DNA from: Epichloe hybrida
Taxonomy: Eukaryota > Ascomycota > Sordariomycetes > Hypocreales > Clavicipitaceae
Assembly (NCBI GenBank): GCA_019022495.1
Contig: JAFEKR010000001.1
Span: 6,014,001 to 6,078,000, forward strand
Direction of reading: 5' to 3'
DNA: 64,000 bases
The notes under the pieces are model-generated. The model was given only the letters and a program-made list of their open reading frames with translations. It was not told the origin of the DNA and did not search any database. Both the position numbers and the translations under genes were made by a program. The number at the start of each line of letters is the position of its first letter. The stretch's first letter is position 1. Shown piece after piece: positions 1-11,234 of this stretch.

Positions 1-492
1 AGTATAAGATAAATAAATATATAAATAGTATATAAGTAATCTAAGAGTAAAATTACCTAGATACTAGGCTTAATTTACTTACCTCTTACTATAAGTAAAT
101 AAAACTATATACTTAGACTTTATAAAGTATTTAAACTAGTACTAGGCTAAAGTTAGCTAAAAAGTAAAGCACTAGAGAAGCTAGAAGTAAAGTAAAGAAA
201 AAGTAAGTTATTATTATAAATTAAAATTTACCTTACTATAAAATAAAGTAAGAGATATAAAGTAAAGCTAGTATAAGGCTAAAGTAATATTAAAAGAAGC
301 TAGCTAGAATTACTACTATATATTTTTCCTTTTCTCTTATTTTCTATAAAATAAGGCTAGTATAAGCTAGCACTAAATACTTATAGTTAGCTATACCTAA
401 GGTAGCGTAAGCCTATAAGAGAGCTAGTGCTAGCCTATATATAGACATAAGGGGGTTTTTCTTCCTAGTATAGGGTTTTCTCTCTTAACTAA

Positions 493-688
493 TGTGAGAA
501 CAATGGTAGCTAGGCAAGAGGTATAAGGGCTCTGGTATATTGACTAAAGCTTGCTAGGTCTAAATGTGTTGTGCGTGCGAGTCGCTGTCTTATAGCTAGC
601 GACTCGCTAGTGTCACGTGGACCTAGCCCTAGGGCCTCGCTGGCCCGTGGGGTGCGCAGGTGCACCTGTTGTTATGAGTGGGGCCTCA
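493..688 (+). mobile_element. GC-rich 196-bp insert, solo-LTR-like
   Basis: The insert splits the LINE tail exactly where the other LINE copies read AACTAAGCG without a break. It is flanked by TAACTAA (486-492 and 689-695) and runs from TGTGAGAAC to GGGCCTCA, so it has TG...CA ends like an LTR. The 7-bp repeat is unusual for an LTR; if the true repeat is ACTAA, the end would be CATA. A second partial copy starts at 62615 with the same first 80 bases. It is GC-rich and hardly RIP-mutated while its surroundings are ruined, so it arrived late or is too short for RIP. No internal coding region is visible. Confidence 0.5.
577..607. repeat. perfect 10-bp inverted repeat
   Basis: GCGAGTCGCT (577-586) pairs perfectly with AGCGACTCGC (598-607) over an 11-base loop inside the GC-rich insert. 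It would form a strong hairpin in RNA or single-stranded DNA. Confidence 0.8.
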
Positions 689-756
689 TAACTAAGCGGT
701 TAAAGTACTAGGACTAGCTACTTAATTAGCTAACTAGCGTAAAGAATATATATATT

Positions 757-1143
757 ATCCTAAGTCTTATATAAGATATAATACTTAGGATAGACCTTTA
801 TATACTTTTCTGCACTAACCCTAAGGTCTAGAATTACCTCTAAAATATAAATTATATTAATATTTAAAATCCTTACCTTTATTTCTTCTCTCTTATAATA
901 TTACACTATAATAAAGCTAGTAATAAGAGTATAAATAAAACACTAATAGTAATTAATATAAGCTTAGGAAGACTAGCTTAAAGTAGCTATTACTTAAATA
1001 TAAAAATAAGATAGTTTAATATTTAAAGAAGTAAGAATAACCTAATAGTAAACTAAAACTAATTTATATATTCTAAAGATATAAAATATTATAATAAGAT
1101 TACTAGCTTTATTCTAAGTAATAAAATTACCTAAGTATAGTGT
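757..1143 (+). other. degenerate DNA, probable 5' part of LINE A
   Basis: No gene can be recognised here. The stretch lies between the 3' end of LINE copy 0 and the left TSD of gypsy-1, and an imperfect palindrome built on TATCCTAAGT sits at about 767-795. If gypsy-1 and the 8287-11229 element are removed, this DNA joins 8222-8286 and then 11235 onward. It is therefore most simply the 5' UTR and first ORF of LINE A, but no ORF1 motif was secure enough to prove that. Confidence 0.35.
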
Positions 1144-1148
1144 ATTAC

Positions 1149-1365
1149 TGTTATGGACTAGCCCCTAGGCGACTGCGATAGGGCGTTAATATAGTATTAA
1201 GAGACTTAAGAAGAAAGGAGGAAAGGTAAGAGGCTATCCCTAGGGATGCCCCTTATACCCCTTAGGCTACTTATATAAGCCTCCTTTCCTTACCTTAACT
1301 ACTTTTACTACTTCTCTCTCTAACTACTATATAGATAATACTTAGGTAAAGCCTAAGCCCTTATA
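1149..1365 (-). repeat. gypsy-1 3' LTR
   Basis: 217 bp, alignable from end to end with 8000-8216. It begins TGTTATGGACTAGCCCC. Its inner end has decayed from CCCTTACA to CCCTTATA. Differences between the two LTRs are mostly transitions, as expected from RIP. Confidence 0.9.
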
Positions 1366-4300
1366 TATGCCCTTACTTAGGCATATCTAATAAGTCCCCT
1401 TTTTATAATAGTCTTATGAATTATCCTATAAGTAATTAATCCTATTCCTTGCTTATTATTATTAGGTATGTAATGTATTTACCTTACTAGCTATTATATA
1501 GTAATAGTAACTACCTTACTTCTATACCTTAGTTTTATAGTGTGTGTAATGCGTTTACCTTACTAACCTATTATTTATTATAGTCTCTAGCCCTACCCTT
1601 ACTAGTTTATTAATTACTTAATATAGGTTTAAAACTATATATAAATATCTTACTTAGTTCCTTTTTATATCTTACCTTCCCTTATATAATACTATCCCTT
1701 TACTATTATAATTCTATTATACCTTTCCCTTTATCCTATTAAAACCTCCTTCTTAAATAATTATTTTCCTATTAGAATATACCTTATAATTTATCTAACC
1801 CTTCTTTACCCCTAGCTAGTCTTACTATGCCTTTAGCCTATTTTATTAGTAAGTTTCTTATAAAGTGTAACTTAGATAATAATTAATATACTACTCCCTA
1901 ATTAGTCTAGCGCCCTTATAGGCTATATATAAAATAGGCCCTTATTACTAATATTCTAAAATATTATTTACCTAAATCTAGAGAATTATACTCTTTATAT
2001 TAAAAGTAATACCTTTCCTATGTATAATATACTAGGCTTTTATTTACTAACCCTTATCTCTATTATATACTAAAGGATATTAAGGTAAAGATTACTATAA
2101 GTATATATATTATTAAACCTAGAGTCCTTAAAACTTTAGGTATAAAAAAGAAAATACTTATACTATTCTAAAGGTTTTACTACCTTATTAGTTAGTAAAA
2201 CTCCCTCCTTACCTAGGCTTAGTTTAATCTAGCTTCTATATAGTTAGCCCTTAGGGTATCCCTTACTACTAATATTACTATAATAAATATAACTAGTCTT
2301 AAAGTTACCTCTTTTATTAGTGCTAGCCCTTTAGCTAGCTATAGTATAGCTTATTCTATATAGTAAGCTATAAGTATTTTATTCTAATAAAACTAATAAG
2401 TTATTAGTAAACTAACTATAATATATAAAGAGATATATAAGTAGTTTTCCACGCTTCTCTAAGCTTTAATGCCTTATTACTAGGATAAAATCTAGTAATA
2501 TATTTAAATTACTAGGTTAAGTAATAAATCTCCTTCTTATTACTACTAGTAACTATTATGCCTTCTTTTTATAATAAGTTTAACTTATAATTATATTCCT
2601 AGAGCCTTAGGAGCTAGCTATCCCCTAGCTAGAAATAATACTCCTCCTCCCCTTAGTTATCTTTCTCTTACTTATTACTTACTTACTAGGTCTTTTATTA
2701 TGCCCTTTCCTATATATACTTCTTATACTAACCTTATTTACACTATCTAGGTCCTAGGTTATACCTAAGGTAAATAAGGTAAATAACTTATTATACTATA
2801 ACTATTACCTAGTAATAATAATACTATAGCTATAGTAGCTATAGTATAACTCTAGATAAAGGTAGTATACCCTTATCTATTTTCTTTTAGTAATTTAAGT
2901 AATAACTTAATAGATAATTATCCTTATTAAGTAATAGTAGTAAAATATAGTAATTTAGTACCTTAGGTGCTTATTAAAGTCTTTATAGGTATATAAGTCT
3001 TTTAAAATTAATTTAGTCTATTATTATATTATATATCTCCTTATTTTACCTTAAACTTATTAAGGGCCTATATTTATACTATATTCTCTAATAGTTCCTA
3101 TATAAGCTATATATAACTTACTTACTTAATAAGTATATTATATCTTTTACCTTAGCCTAAGGCATTCTAAGCTACTAGGATTTACTTAACTTAATATTCC
3201 TTAATAAGTTTATTATTACCTTTTATAAGGACTTATTCTAGTCCTAGATAGGAGTCCTAGAGCTTCTAACTAGGGAGAGGGTTCTCTATAGTGTATTTAA
3301 TAAGGTTTATATAAAATACTAGGTAAATACCTCTTAGGATATTAAGCTATACTATAAGTAATATTAGGACTTTTAAAACTATATACTTTACTACTACTTA
3401 ATTAAGTTTCTATAAGAGGTAGTTAGTTTTAATATTTTTAAGTAAAAGCTATACCTTATCTCTAACCTAAAACTATTTTACTAGCTAATATAAAGTAAAT
3501 ATAGTATCTTATTACCTTTATTATATATAAGCTATTATAGCTTATACTAGATAAGTACCCTCCTAGAGGTGCTTAAGAAACTATATTACTTACCCCTTTA
3601 GTATTATTATAAAAGTAAATATATCTAGTAGTGCCTAGACTAGCTTTAGGTTATAGCTATATAGTAGCTTATTTAAGCTAACTTCTATTATAGAAAATAG
3701 CCTTTTATTAATTATAAGCTAGTAAGTAACTAGATATTCTAGCTAGTTAAACTATAAGAAGGAGACTATAATATATAGTATTACCTATACCTCTTAGTTT
3801 ACTTACTTTATATTACTATTAGTCTATAGGTAATATAATATAGAAAGTAACTAATTAATCCTAACTAGGGAGTATAATATTATCTAAAACTTTCCTAACT
3901 AATCTAAACTATAATTTATAATAATTAATTAAGGAAACCCCTTAAACTATTACTAAACTATTTTAAACCTCTTTATATATTCCTTAGCTCCTATAGAAGT
4001 TATAGCCTTAAGCTAAATAAATTTAAAGAGTTAATCTATAATAACTATTAGGTATTATAGCTTTTCTAGGGATAGTGCTAGTAAGTTTATTATAAAGTTA
4101 ATAGAGATCTATAACTAAAACTAGTTAGGGATAAGTAAAGGCTTTAGTAAGCTCTAGTGTTATTAATAGCTCTTATAACTACTATAGTAGTAATAGTTAT
4201 AAATAAACCTAGTAATATCTTATAATATCCTATCCTAGTAAAACTACTATTATAAGATTTAGAATGTGGTATTATAGCCTAGGTGCCTTGCTACTAGCAA

Positions 4301-7300
4301 ATTATAGTATTATTATATTAGGGTTATTATAAGAGGCTCTTATACTAGGACCTAGGTATAGCCCCTAAACTAAAGTGCTTTATAAGCGCTTATAGAATAA
4401 TTTACTACTTACTCTCTTATAAGTACCTTAATAGAAAACCTCTAGGCCTTTTCCTAAATAGCCCTTAATTAAATACTATATATAAGGTCTAAGATAATAG
4501 CCTAGTCCTATAAGGTTTAAAGGTATTTAGTAGTAAAGAGAACCTTACTAGCTAGTAGTAGCGCTATACTACTATTATCCTACTATTTATCTAGCATTAG
4601 TAAGAGCTATATAATAGTAATAGGTTATAGGATATATCCTATTCTAGAGGTTACCCCTTCCTAGTCCTATTCCCTTTAAGAAAGAGTATTAAGCTACTAT
4701 GCTTATATACTAGAGGTAAAAATTAAATAGTATAAGTGTGTTTGCTTATTAAGCCTACTACTCTAATATTAACTAGGGAGTTATAAAGTACTCTAGGTTC
4801 TTATAGTCTATATAGATTATAAATAAACTAGAAATGCCTTATAGCTTAGCTAACTATGCCTTAAGGTATAAGATAATAGCTAATAATTCCTTATTATAAA
4901 TTATATAGTTCTTTTATAAGGTTATAAGGCTAGTAAAGTAGTAGGTAACTAGGTATATAATACTATCCTAGCCTTACTAGGAAAGGCATTCTCTAATAGC
5001 TATTCCTAAATAATTAGCTTTTACTACTATAAGAAGATCTAGGTCCTATTATACTAGTACTAGGTATGTAATAAAGGTATCTTTTAGCCTATTAAAGGCA
5101 TTATTCTCTTTAGGTCCCTATTAAAAAGGGACATTTCTCTTAGTTAATTATATTAGCGGTGCTACTAGTTCTAAAAAGTTACTAATAAAGTTATAGTAAA
5201 AGTTAGTAAACCCTAGGAAGCTATAAACCCCCTAAAGTTTTATTAGGGTTACTTACTCCCTAATAGCTATAACCTTTGCTAGGTCTAGATAAATAGAATA
5301 ACCTGCTATAATAATATATCCTAGGTATTAAACCTCCTTTACTATAAATATAGACTTATTAAAGTCTAAGTATAAACCTATATCCCTTAGGTAGCTTAAT
5401 ATTAACTAGACCTTAGCTATATAGTTTTTCCTTAATCCCCCTAAGTAAACTAAGATATTATCTAAGTACACTATAATAAAGTCCCCTAATATATCCCCTA
5501 AGGACTTATTAATATAATATTAAAATATTACTAGTATACTAGCTAGGCTAAAGGGGCAAACTAGCTACTTAAATAGCCTAAACCTAGTTTAAAACGCTAT
5601 TAGGTACTCCTAGCCCTTAGTAATCTATAGCTTATAAAACACTATATAAATATTTACCTTTATAAACTAGTGTGCCTAGGATAAGGAATAAAGTGTCTTC
5701 TTAATTAATAGGAGAGAATAGTAATCCTATGCTATTATCTTATTAAGAGTGTAATAGTTTATATAAAAACGCTAACCCTTATTAGCCTTTTTAATAAGAA
5801 AAACTAGAGCTATAGCTAATAATAAGCTAGCATAGATTTAACCCTTATTTATTAAGTCTATAATCTAGCGCTTAATCTCTAGAAGCTAGTCCCTTAGTAT
5901 ATTATATAGCAGTCCCTAAGGGAGCATTAGTTTAGACCTATCCTAATTCTTACGTAAGCATATATAGTAATTAAGGGATCCTTAATAAGGAGGTAAGCTA
6001 TTAGCTCTAGCCTTATTAAAAAGGTCTGTAAAGTTAGCTAACTCCTTAGGTAATATTAATATATCTAGGCTATTAGGTTTTATCTTAGGCGCTATAATTT
6101 ATAGTACTATTATTATCTCCCTAAGGCTTATAGTAATAAATATTATAGAAGTGTCCCTCCTATAGTGTGCCTAGCGCGCTTCTATAGTATATAAGAACCT
6201 AATAATCCCCTATACTAGAGTCTTTACCTTATATATAAAGGCTTTAGAGACATATAAGCCCTTTACTACTCTAATAACTAATTACTATTTTACTATATAA
6301 ATAACTATATTATAATATTCTAGCCATAGTATCCTAAGTATAATATCTTATATAAGGCCTAGGATAATATATAAATACACTAATAACTCCTAGCTATTAA
6401 TATTTATTCTAGTGTGTATTATATAGGTAATTAAGGAGGTGTTCTCTTATACTCTCTTTCCTTTTATTTTTATTTTTACTATAGTCTAGATATACCTCCT
6501 CTTTAGTAACTATATAAACTCTAAGCTAAACTATTTTACTACTAACTTACTTATAGCACTATAATAATTATAACTATAATTAATCTAGATATTAATATAT
6601 ATTAAAGAGTATAGGAATTAAGAATAGTAGTTAGTCTATATATTATACTATATCTTACTTTAACTCTATATAGCTTAAATAGTTATCCTATATTATAGTA
6701 TATAATTAGTCTCCTTACCCTTATATAAGACTTTGCTTAAGGGCTACTTATTTTCTATAAGGAGAATATTTACCTTCTTATTTACGCTTTCCTTATTTAC
6801 TTTATATAAGTTAATACTAACCTATAGGGGATAGGGCAGGAGAAAGGTATACTCCTAAATATAGTAGTCCTTAGATTTATATTATAAATAATATCTCTCC
6901 TAATAGTGTTTAGCTAACTTTACTTCTAATACTTATTTAGCCTATTATATATTTATAGCTAGCTTTAGACTTTTCTCCTTCTTAACTAGCCTATTTTATT
7001 TTCCTAATTAAGTCCTTACTACACATACCTTAGTTATTAGTATATTACCCTTATAATTAGTTTAAGGTGCTAGTTTAGCTAGCTATAGTTTACATTAGGA
7101 CTAGTACTTATTCTCTATAGTAAGGGCCTTAATATTAACTATAATCTTATAATACTATATAATAGCTATATACTATACACTCTAGCTAATACCCTAGCTT
7201 ACACTAATTTCTTTTAAACACTTATTAAGCGCTTATTAAAGCTTTACTAGCTTTATATTATCCCCCTAATAATCCCCTCTTACTAATAAGAGCTTCTTTA

Positions 7301-7999
7301 TAAAGTAAATAAAGAATATAAAAAATAGCTTCCCTAGGCCTTATTTTATCTAGTTAAGTTCTATAAGAGCTATCTCTTACCTATATAAATTAAAGAATAT
7401 AAACCTAAGGTATTCTAGGAATTTAGCTAGGTTAAAATTATAAATACTACCCTATTTAAAGAAAGTAATTACCTAGGACTAGACTTTAGAGAATAAGTTC
7501 TAGTAAATAAATATTTACTTATTTTTATTAGTTCTAATAAAGTCCTTATTTACCTATAGCTTATATTCTATTAGAAACCTTTATATAGTAAATAAGGCCT
7601 TATTACTATTATATAGGTTACTTATAGGGATAGGTTTTTATTTTACCCTAGGTATAGTTAAGACTAGGTTAGAGGTAAGAGGTAAAGTAAGGTTTACTAT
7701 TAGGGTATTAGGCTAGGCTATAATAGGTAATTAGGTTAAGAGTCCTATAGTATTTATAATTACTTATTATTAAAGGCATATAAGTTTTACTATTTACTTA
7801 TTAAGTATAAGTTAAAGTGTCTTAAATTAAGCCTATTAAGTTACTAGTAGTGCTATAGCATTAGATAAGGGAGTTATTATCCCCTAGCTAAGTTAGTCTT
7901 ATAGTTAGAGTGTGTTTACTATATTTATTAATATATCTATTAGTGTTTTTATTATATCTTTTAGTAGTTATTAAAAAGGACTAAAGGAAGTCTTTTAAT
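1366..7999 (-). pseudogene. gypsy-1 gag-pol remnant
   Basis: The minus strand carries a decayed Ty3/gypsy polyprotein. The clearest landmark is the reverse-transcriptase active site at about 5439-5468, read as YLDNILVY, the family's YLDDILVY with one catalytic Asp changed to Asn by a G-to-A transition. Minus-strand order puts gag near 6900-7900, RT near 5000-6000 and RNase H/integrase at lower coordinates. These outer parts are placed by family order because I did not secure individual motifs. Stops are almost all TAA or TAG at former Gln or Trp codons. The role was to copy element RNA into cDNA inside Gag particles and insert it in the genome. Confidence 0.7.
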
Positions 8000-8216
8000 T
8001 ATTATAAACTAGCCCCTAGGTAACTATAATAAGGCGTTAATATAGTATTAAGAGACTTAAGGAGAAAGGAGAAAGAGTAAGAGGCTATCCCTAGGGGTGT
8101 CTCTTATACCCCTTAGGCTACTTATGTAAGCTTCCTTTCCTTACCCTAACTGCTTCTGCCACTCCTCTCTTTAACTGCTATACGGATAATGCTTAGGCAA
8201 AGCCCAAGCCCTTACA
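8000..8216 (-). repeat. gypsy-1 5' LTR
   Basis: 217 bp, the same length as the left LTR. It would have held the promoter for the minus-strand transcript. It starts TATTATAAACTAGCCCC (decayed TGTTATGGACTAGCCCC) and ends CCCTTACA directly before the ATTAC duplication. Confidence 0.9.
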
Positions 8217-8286
8217 ATTACACTAGCTATAGCCTATAGCTAAGTAGGTAATAAACTATACTTAAACTAAAGTAAAAGCTATAAAC

Positions 8287-8566
8287 TGTTGCTTCCTCCG
8301 GACAATAGTTATTCCGGCCGTGGCCAAAGTGTGAGTCCACAAAAGGGATGCACGCAATGCGATTAGATGCATTATAAGCTACCTTACTTTGTTAGTAGTA
8401 GCACTACACTATAGCCTTACTTTTCCCCCTTTTTGCTTACTTTCTCTCCTAGCTAGATTCCTCTTCTTCTCCCTTTTCTCTTCTCTCTTAGTTATTAGCT
8501 ATTATTATTAACTTTATTAAATTTAACCCCTTTACACTAGTGTAACGTTCCTTAGTGTAACTAATA
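8287..8566 (+). repeat. left LTR of the non-autonomous element
   Basis: 280 bp, matching 10950-11229 over its whole length. It has a long pyrimidine-rich stretch (about 8415-8500) rich in CTTCTC and TCTCTT. It ends in a decayed TAACTAATA where the right LTR keeps TAACTAACA. Confidence 0.88.
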
Positions 8567-8935
8567 CTAATTAGTGGTTAACTATAACTATAGATAAGTT
8601 AGGTATTATAAGAAGAGACATTTCTATAGATAACGCAGCCCCTTACCTCTTAAGCTAACCTAGATAGGCTATTTAGGTAAAGAGGCATAACTATAGAGTG
8701 TGCTAAAGGAAGATAGACTAGAATCCTAGTTATAGGCTTATTAGACTTCTAAGGGATTAATTTATTAACCCTTAGGCTTATAGGATATAACCTCGTTATA
8801 TCTATCCGGGATATTTAGTTAATTATTAATCTTATTATCTATCACAAGAAAACTAACTAAACAACTAAATCTATCGCTGTAAGGCATTTCATTTAAACCT
8901 AACGTTAAAAACAACCCTTAGCTAAGCTAGCTAAC

Positions 8936-9345
8936 CAGAGTATTGTTTGTAGTTAGTGTAGTATGTTTTGTAGTTTTTACATTTAATTTTATAGCTAGCT
9001 TATAATTACATAAATTATCCTATAAATCACGGAATCCTATAGAGATAAATCCTAAGAAAAATACTATATATAAAAGTGGGTCTAAAAGTGGACCCCTTAC
9101 CTGTAAATTAGAAAAACTACATTTGTAGTGTATTCTTAGTGCTAAAATGTAGTAAAATGTAGTTTTTCTAATTTATAAGCGAGGGGTCCACTTTTAGACT
9201 CACTTTTATATATAACTACATTGTAGTTTTTTAGTTATCTATCTAAAAAAAGAAGTTTTATATCTCTATATATTTTCTAAGATTAGATATATATTATTTG
9301 TTAAATAAAAAATACACTACAAATCAATTGTAGTGCAATACTCTG
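8936..9345 (+). mobile_element. 410-bp hAT MITE, copy 1
   Basis: It begins CAGAGTATTG and ends CAATACTCTG, a perfect terminal inverted repeat, and is flanked by the 8-bp duplication TAGCTAAC (8928-8935 and 9346-9353), the hAT-superfamily length. It has no ORF. The interior is a foldback: the arm at about 9066-9122 (words AAAAGTGG, ACCCC, AGAAAAACTACA) is complementary to 9158-9214. A second copy of identical length is at 55070-55479. Termini match the 8-kb hAT at 41332-49340, a plausible source of transposase. Confidence 0.9.
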
Positions 9346-9451
9346 TAGCTAACAGACCTACAACCTTTCCTCTGTTCCTTTTAATAGGCATCTACAGAGA
9401 TAACCCCCCCCCCTCTGCCCTTACTCTCTTTTTCCCTTATCACAATCAACT

Positions 9452-10379
9452 ATGACGGTCTTCACACCTCTATACACAATGCCCTAAGCAAGACCGTTAA
9501 AGGATAAGCTACTATAGCAACTATTAAAGGATAAGCTACTACAATAACTATAGCCCTTCGCTCTAGTACTTATAAAGGAGTGGGAAGAACTTATCTAACT
9601 AGACCCTTAGACTACTATATAGTATAAACTTAATAACTAGATTATAAGGTTTATTTACACTAGTAAGCATTAAGGTTAGTAAGGTAAAGACCTTTAGGAA
9701 TACTTTAAAGAGGACTTTAAAGGTTAGTTAAGGGATACCTTTAGATAGGCCTCTAGTAAAATTATATAAGAGCTCTAAAGCTCCCTATAAGATAGTGGCG
9801 TTTACGTTCCCTAAGCTCTTTTAACTATAGCTGCCTTATAATAAGTGATTTAAGAAGAGAGAAGATTGCCATGGCCTAAGACTAAAGACCCTAAAGACCC
9901 TAAAGACTCTAAGGACTAAGCTAAAGCGTTAATTAAAGAGATCGCGGCTAAGGCGTTAATTAAAGGGATTATGGCTAATGTCTTAATTAAAGAGATTGCG
10001 GCCAAGGCGTTAATTAAAGGGATTGTGGCTAACGTTATAATCGGAGAGATTATAACTAACGCTTTAACTAAAGCTTTAATTAAAGAGATTATTACTAAGG
10101 GGATACTAATCAAAGCATTCTCTGCAGAGGAAGAGATCTAATAAGCCGCTAAACGCAAGGGTTAACGACAAGCATCTAAACCTGAGGATTGTCAAGGGCA
10201 ACCACATAAAGATCGTTAAGACCTAATGCCTATATGCAATATTAAACAATGCTTTAAGATAGAAAGCCACGAGGGGAATAACACATTATAAGGTCTATCG
10301 CGTACGCACACATCGCGGATACGTACGTCACGTACTCATGCAGGCTTATTCCTACCTATCACGGTTAATTTAGACTATT
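9452..10379 (+). pseudogene. decayed gag-like ORF with peptide repeats
   Basis: Reading from ATG at 9452 gives about 300 codons in one frame, broken only by TAA/TAG at positions that would be Gln or Trp before RIP. The first half is unremarkable and charged. From about 9895 there is a Lys-Asp-Pro run, then about eight short repeats of the type ALIKEIAAK / ALIKGIMAN (about 9925-10110). A possible but weak C-x4-C-x4-H cluster follows. I do not recognise the protein; a structural Gag-like role is inferred only from its place in an LTR element. Confidence 0.4.
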
Positions 10380-10384
10380 AGAAT

Positions 10385-10575
10385 TAAGGAGGTATAAGAC
10401 CCTTAAGCTCTTTATCCTTAAGACCTTTACCCTTAAGACCCTTATTAAGGCATAAGACCCTTAAGACCTTAAGACTCTCATTAAGGCATAAGACTCCTAA
10501 GACCTTAAGACCCTCGTTAAGGCACAAGACCCTTAAGACCTTAAGACCCTTACCCTTAAGACCTTTATTAACTTA
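10385..10575. repeat. tandem repeat of TTAAGACC words
   Basis: About five imperfect units of roughly 36-37 bp built from TTAAGACCCTTAAGACC and ATTAAGGCATAAGA. They sit between the ORF and the right LTR. No coding role is visible. Confidence 0.7.
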
Positions 10576-10949
10576 AGCGAAGCTGCGGTTTAGGTTAAAG
10601 GCTAGATAATAAGACTAACTAACCGGAAAAACCAATAACCAAGCTAATAAGAGACTCGCATTTGTTATTAGTATTCACTTGTGTTTATTTTGATTTTTAT
10701 CGCGTTTTTAAGCCCCTTTAAACCTGTAAATTAATTTAACTAGTTAGATTTAACCTATAAGGTTAGGCAAAAGGGAGGATTAACTAGACTAGATTAAAGC
10801 GACTAGGTTAATTAGAATAACCAAGGCCATAACAGCTAATTAAAGCCGTGGATTCCTATAAAGGGATCCACTTATATACACTTACCTTTGATTTGATTTT
10901 TATTGCGTTTTTAGGCTCCTTTAGCCACAAAGAAAAGAGAGACTACTAG

Positions 10950-11229
10950 TGTTACTTCCTCTGGATAATAGTTATTCTAGCCGTAGCTAAAGTGTAGGTC
11001 CACAAAAGGGATGCACGCAATGCAATTAGATGTATTATAAGCTACCTTACTTTATTAGTAGTGGCATTACACTGTAGCCTTACTTTTCCCCCTTTTTGCT
11101 TACCTTCTCTCCTAGCTAGATTTCTCTCCTTCTCCCTCTTCTCTTCTCTCTTAGTTATTAGCTATTATCATTAACTTCATTGAATTCAACCCCTTCGCAC
11201 TAGTGCAACGTTCCTTGGTGTAACTAACA
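10950..11229 (+). repeat. right LTR of the non-autonomous element
   Basis: 280 bp, the partner of 8287-8566, starting TGTTACTTCC and ending TAACTAACA directly before the TAAAC duplication. Confidence 0.88.
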
Positions 11230-11234
11230 TAAAC

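Larger units (their letters stand above)
1..756 (+). mobile_element. LINE 3' end (copy 0), cut by the window edge
   Basis: This stretch matches the 3' end of LINE B (about 21770-22243) in the same order, including the words around GCTAGCACTAAA, GGGGGTTTTTCTTCC and the terminus GCGTAAAGAATATATA. It is the non-coding 3' tail of a non-LTR retrotransposon on the plus strand. It is heavily RIP-mutated and interrupted at 493-688 by a GC-rich insert. The end at about 756 is inferred from the end of similarity to the other two copies. The rest of the element lies before the window. Confidence 0.75.
1149..8216 (-). mobile_element. gypsy-1, Ty3/gypsy LTR retrotransposon
   Basis: The element is 7068 bp, bounded by two 217-bp LTRs and flanked on both sides by ATTAC (1144-1148 and 8217-8221), a 5-bp target-site duplication. 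LTR ends are TGTTATGG...CCCTTACA. The pol gene reads on the minus strand, so the right LTR is the 5' LTR. It sits inside LINE A. A second copy starts at 63528 in the opposite orientation. Internal DNA is saturated with RIP stops, so it cannot be autonomous today. Confidence 0.9.
8287..11229 (+). mobile_element. non-autonomous LTR retrotransposon
   Basis: Two 280-bp LTRs (8287-8566 and 10950-11229) enclose 2.4 kb, and TAAAC flanks both sides (8282-8286 and 11230-11234). LTR ends are TGTTGCTTCC or TGTTACTTCC at the start and GTGTAACTAACA at the end. No reverse transcriptase, integrase or protease motif is visible, so it would have depended on another element's enzymes. Inside are one decayed ORF with short peptide repeats, a tandem-repeat block and a 410-bp hAT MITE. 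It sits in LINE A and keeps noticeably more CA/TG than gypsy-1. The plus orientation is taken from the internal ORF. Confidence 0.85.

Noticed and set aside
9916..10113. Minus-strand open frame rich in Ile, Leu and Ala
   Set aside because: It is the shadow of the plus-strand peptide-repeat ORF in the non-autonomous LTR element; the plus frame has the wider coherent context.
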